DNA of 64,000 bases from assembly GCA_037903355.1 (NCBI GenBank), contig JBAJFE010000042.1, forward strand, positions 2,058,001-2,122,000, given 5' to 3'. The stretch is from Trichuris trichiura. Lineage: Eukaryota; Nematoda; Enoplea; Trichinellida; Trichuridae. A program made the position numbers and the translations under genes. This document shows, in pieces, positions 62,646 through 64,000 of this stretch (its first letter is position 1; each line of letters starts with the position of its first letter). The notes below the pieces were generated by a model. The model was not told the DNA's origin and did not search any database. It worked only from the letters and a program-made list of their open reading frames with translations.

Positions 62646-64000
62646 CTGAAATAACGTGCATCGTTTGCATATGCAAATGAAAAGTTGGGAAAAGGAAAAC
62701 CTCGCTACTGAATTGCAACACAGCTTAACCAGCAGAGCGGTGAAATTTAACACCGGATGCTTATTGAGACATGCTGAGACAAAGATAGAAATATTAATAC
62801 ATGTTTATTAATAAGCCTTAAGACAGTTGGAACTAAAAACTCTGCGGCAAATTGTAATATGTTCAAAAGACCAACCCGCGAAATCAAAATCACTAATAAT
62901 CATAGCTTTACGATCATGATAACTTTGCTTACAGCGCACATGTATTGCGTGAAATCAATAGCTGTCATAGCAGCTAATAGGAGACGACCTGATTAGTCTT
63001 ATCGAAATTTGGATAAATAAATGATCAAGGCAACATTTTCAAAGAAACTACAGCACACTTATCAAAGACTGGTGGCAGATTGTCGAATAGGTTTATGACA
63101 CATTTTTGAAAACTGTTTTTCTTATAAACTGAATTAAGAACAGCCTATTTTTTAAAAAACATACCCTTAGAGAAGAAACGTAAGTAAACAAAAAGCGTTT
63201 TTGCCATTGTTGCTACTTACCTGCCAATTTAAAAATCATTGCTTTGAACTGCTTCTCGTTTAATAAAACTTTAATTTTACAAGGCCGACGGGCGTTTACA
63301 TTTAAAACATAGCAACAAATCAAGGCTGACTACGAAAAAGTAACACTAACACGCAATAATAAGCGCCTTAAAGTTCATTTCTATACACAGAAGCTGTCAG
63401 TCCCTCCTTCACGTTTTATCGACGTAACTTTCATAACTTATCATTCGGTCCTCAGCGTTTGCATTCGTACGGCGTTCAAATATGAAAGGACAAAGTAATC
63501 TCAAAAGCTACGCTAATAAAGCGATAAAAATATATGAGTTGTTTCTGAGAGACGAAGAGTTCACCAATCGTTAAGAAGATCAGGTACCTTCAAAGTGACA
63601 TGGACTATAAAACCTGCATACAAAAAAATTAGAACAGTATAAAAAGATTAACATTGCATACACTAAGCATCTGGTTTCCTACAAAGCGTTTGCAAAATGT
63701 CGGACAAAAGCAAGCACCAAATGAGGGACCTGCTGGATACGAATCGGGTTTTAATAGCTGAGTACATATCAGCAACAAGAAGTTTTCTTACGATAGATGC
63801 CTTCGCTCATGGTGTAGGCTCTAGTGCGTAGAACAACAAGCTAACTGACAGGCCACCGATATGAAAAAAGCTGGGAAGGAATTTCAAATAAACACCATAT
63901 AACACCACCGTTTTTCTAGCTAAACAAAAGATCTTTTGAAAAGACAACGGAAATGACAGATACCCACGGCTCACCAGTGCTTATTGACAAATTCACTGAC
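62646..64000. other. Right edge, no recognised gene
   Basis: The upstream exons of the aminopeptidase (N-terminal domain) should lie here or beyond the window, but none could be recognised. A+T-rich sequence without clear repeats. Confidence 0.4.

Overview
The window is animal nuclear DNA. Genes are split by many short GT-AG introns (about 45-55 bp) plus a few long ones, the sequence is A+T-rich, and about 7 kb is transposon sequence. A stand-alone MSP-domain gene, very short introns and a possible trans-splice acceptor in front of MCM6 make a nematode the best guess (possibly the Trichinella/Trichuris side of the phylum). No rRNA or mitochondrial sequence is present to confirm this.

Layout. 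1-11.2 kb: ionotropic glutamate receptor gene A (+), whose largest intron holds a mariner element that is itself interrupted by a Penelope-like element (PLE). 11.2-19.5 kb: mostly transposon debris, with pogo/Tigger-like fragments, a 1.3 kb palindromic PLE copy and a second mariner. 19.5-26.5 kb: glutamate receptor gene B (+), a tandem paralogue of A that has lost key glutamate-binding residues. 26.7-36.8 kb: a complete CABIN1 gene (-), about 1,585 codons in 17 exons; intron 7 carries a full-length PLE (31.9-34.8 kb) with an open reverse transcriptase/GIY-YIG frame. 37.7-43.1 kb: MCM6 (+), divergent from CABIN1, with two apparent 1-base frameshifts. 43.3-46 kb: small uncertain ORFs and an MSP-domain gene (-). 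46-52.7 kb: gene-poor. 52.8-53.6 kb: twist (-). 53.7-59.6 kb: gene-poor. 59.6-60.5 kb: stomatin-like gene (+), convergent with a leucine aminopeptidase (M17) gene (-, 60.6-62.6 kb), which has a small palindromic PLE copy in an intron. 62.7-64 kb: nothing recognised.

Functional picture. MCM6 (replicative helicase) and CABIN1 (HIRA histone H3.3 chaperone complex) are housekeeping chromatin genes lying head to head; the receptors, twist, stomatin-like gene and aminopeptidase have unrelated roles. The most notable non-gene feature is a PLE family whose terminal repeats carry a hammerhead-ribozyme-like motif (CUGANGA, stem II, GAAA). It occurs in intact and decayed forms at eight or more sites, usually as head-to-head inverted pairs. 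Four insertions are bounded by 12-14 bp target duplications, each with an extra tail of about 20-45 bp at one end.
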